DNA of 6,670 bases from an uncultured Eubacteriales bacterium. Lineage in GTDB: Bacteria > Bacillota > Clostridia > Oscillospirales > RGIG7773. Of the stretch, positions 5,900 through 6,670 are shown in pieces; position 1 is the first letter of the stretch, and each line of letters starts with the position of its first letter. The notes beneath the pieces are model-generated. The model was not told where the DNA came from, ran no database searches, and was given only the letters and a program-made list of their open reading frames with translations. Both the position numbers and the translations under genes were made by a program. The stretch lies in assembly GCA_934541205.1 (NCBI GenBank), contig CAKTDK010000101.1:1-6670 (forward strand), read 5' to 3'.

Positions 5900-6220
5900 A
5901 TGACAAAACTTACCTGTCATGTTACAAATTGTGCAAGCAATAAAAACGATTGCTGCTGCCGTCCAGACATTATGGTAGACGGTGAAAATGCTCAGCATGT
6001 TTCAGACACATGCTGTAATTCCTTTGTAGAAAAAGGAAAAGGCGAAGTTTCAAACAATGTCTGTTACTGCAAAGAAGATACATCTCTTGATGTAAAATGT
6101 GATGCAGTTACATGTGTTCACAACGACAGCATGAAATGTGCTGCTTCTTCTATTTGTATAGAAGGATGCCACGCTTGTGAAAAAAATGAAACTGAATGTT
6201 CAACTTTCAAAGCTGAATAA
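5900..6220 (+). CDS. Cysteine-rich protein with two DUF1540-like repeats
   Basis: The product has 106 residues, 16 of them cysteine. Two copies of one domain are visible: residues 5-42 (starting TCHVTNCASNKNDCCC, ending CCNSF) and 66-103 (starting KCDAVTCVHNDSMKC, ending ECSTF). They superimpose with a constant offset of 61 residues at C6/C67, C11/C72, C19/C80, C39/C100 and F42/F103. This C-x4-C-x7-C pattern with a terminal CxxF fits the DUF1540 family of Bacillota. Its function is not established; the cysteine spacing suggests metal binding, which is inference. The first copy has extra cysteines in a CCC run, the second has extra ones at 86, 90 and 93, and the linker holds CYC (55-57). There is no signal peptide, so it is cytosolic. 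The ribosome binding site is GGAGG (5887-5891), 8 nt from the ATG. The gene is monocistronic. I cannot identify its promoter in the AT-rich 5790-5890 stretch. Confidence 0.85.
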   Translation: MTKLTCHVTNCASNKNDCCCRPDIMVDGENAQHVSDTCCNSFVEKGKGEVSNNVCYCKEDTSLDVKCDAVTCVHNDSMKCAASSICIEGCHACEKNETECSTFKAE

Positions 6221-6227
6221 AAAGCTA

Positions 6228-6271
6228 AATAAAACAGGGAATAACAAATTTTTGTTATTCCCTGTTTTATT
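6228..6271. terminator. Perfect 21-bp hairpin terminator after the Cys-rich gene
   Basis: AATAAAACAGGGAATAACAAA (6228-6248) is exactly complementary to 6251-6271, leaving only two central bases unpaired; in RNA the central A/T pairs would form the loop. The right arm ends in TTTTATT, and the minus strand has an equivalent T-rich exit toward 6221, so it can work in both directions. It sits 8 nt after the stop codon. Confidence 0.88.
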
Positions 6272-6560
6272 AAAAAATATCTCTGTACATCATTAAGAAA
6301 ATTCTGTAATATTTTTATTGTATTCACAGTAATCTTTTTCTTTTTGCCATTTTAAAAAATCCGGTGACTAAAAATTTTTCTCACCACGTCATTTAAATGA
6401 GTATAAACAACCAATAAATGCTTTCCGCTGTATCTCTTTGAAAAAAACAGTAACTAAAAACTTCCTCGGTATTACTAAAAATGGCAGCAAAATATACTGT
6501 AGTAATAAAAACATTTAAATAACAGACAATATAATATATAATATAAAAATCTATATACCG
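6272..6560. other. Gene-free stretch between Cys-rich gene and thioredoxin gene
   Basis: I see no supported gene in these 289 nt. Both strands are very AT-rich and broken by stops. Noteworthy content is a short minus-strand open stretch without a start codon (6293-6367), a weak minus-strand hairpin with a T-run (6354-6385), and an imperfect direct repeat of the GTnACTAAAAA type at 6364, 6450 and, more degenerate, 6471. Part of it should be the 3' untranslated region of the thioredoxin transcript. Confidence 0.6.
6354..6385 (-). terminator. Possible terminator of the thioredoxin transcript
   Basis: On the minus strand, GGTGA (6385-6381) pairs with TCACC (6367-6363). The A5/T5 run between them can lengthen the stem, and GGATTTTTT follows. 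It lies about 180 nt beyond the thioredoxin stop. The stem is short and interrupted, so this is only a candidate; no better hairpin is visible nearer the gene. Confidence 0.35.
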
Positions 6561-6670
6561 CTAAACAACAAGTTCAGAAAGCTTGTCTTCATCGGCAAAA
6601 CCTATATGCTTTTTATATTCGGTGCCGTCTTTAAATACTATAAGCGTAGGAATTGACATAATGCCGTACT
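6561..6670 (-). CDS. trxA: Thioredoxin, C-terminal part (5' end outside window)
   Basis: Reading the minus strand from 6668 gives 35 residues, starting YGIMSIPTLIVFKDGTEYKK and ending at TAG (6563-6561). The SIPTLIVFKDG block is the cis-proline loop and beta-strand 4 of thioredoxins. The following HIGFADEDKLSELV matches the last strand and C-terminal helix, where classical thioredoxins have a G-x-x-x-x-x-x-L pattern. The WCxxC active site would be just beyond the window edge, so I cannot check that it is intact or separate a true TrxA from a thioredoxin-like paralogue. It would act as a cytosolic disulfide reductase, usually with thioredoxin reductase. Promoter and operon partners are not visible. 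Confidence 0.88.
   Translation of the reverse strand, partial: YGIMSIPTLIVFKDGTEYKKHIGFADEDKLSELVV

Noticed and set aside
6118..6327. Open frame of 69 codons on the minus strand overlapping the end of the Cys-rich gene
   Set aside because: It runs through a perfect terminator hairpin and antisense to a well-supported gene. It has no plausible ribosome binding site.
6481..6522. 13-codon plus-strand frame starting ATGGCAGCAAAA
   Set aside because: It has no ribosome binding site, is very short and lies antisense to the probable thioredoxin 3' untranslated region.

Overview
The window reads as ordinary chromosome from an AT-rich, low-GC Gram-positive anaerobe, most likely a gut-type Clostridia (Bacillota). 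The evidence is the AT-rich coding sequence, strong GAGGTG/GGAGG ribosome binding sites, ATG and TTG starts, compact hairpin-plus-T terminators, and the protein types (a giant FtsX-like permease, a Cys-rich DUF1540-type protein, a small ribbon-helix-helix regulator). I see no phage, IS element, CRISPR array, tRNA or rRNA. Species-level placement is not possible from this sequence alone.

Layout. Positions 1-140 are the last 45 codons of an ABC transporter ATPase. It is followed after 12 nt by its partner, a 1047-residue FtsX/MacB-type permease (153-3296) with a very long extracytoplasmic coiled coil, and the unit closes with a strong terminator (3301-3334). A stretch of about 360 nt without a gene (3335-3692) holds three degenerate, same-orientation copies of a repeat arm spaced about 90-100 bp. 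Next comes a TspO/MBR-family membrane protein (3693-4181). Its terminator shares a 9-bp stem core with the previous one, and its descending arm forms the spacer of a good sigma-A-like promoter for the next unit. That unit is a GNAT acetyltransferase (4268-4741) and a YbaK-type Cys-tRNA(Pro) deacylase with a TTG start (4759-5235).

The deacylase converges with a small conserved-looking hypothetical gene on the minus strand (5232-5480), and their stop codons share a TTAA. That gene is divergent from a 48-codon ribbon-helix-helix protein (5606-5752). The intergenic space between them is crowded with repeated TACTA/TAGTA sites and a promoter, which suggests local (auto)regulation. A tandem-duplicated Cys-rich protein follows (5900-6220) with a perfect 21-bp hairpin terminator. 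After about 290 nt with no convincing gene, the 3' end of a thioredoxin gene enters on the minus strand (6561-6670).

Apart from the ATPase/permease pair and the GNAT/deacylase pair, the genes look like independent transcription units. No obvious new multi-gene system is visible. The items most worth follow-up are the RHH/hypothetical divergent module with its repeated operator-like sites, the wall-spanning-sized helical hairpin in the permease, the shared terminator core, and the intergenic repeats.
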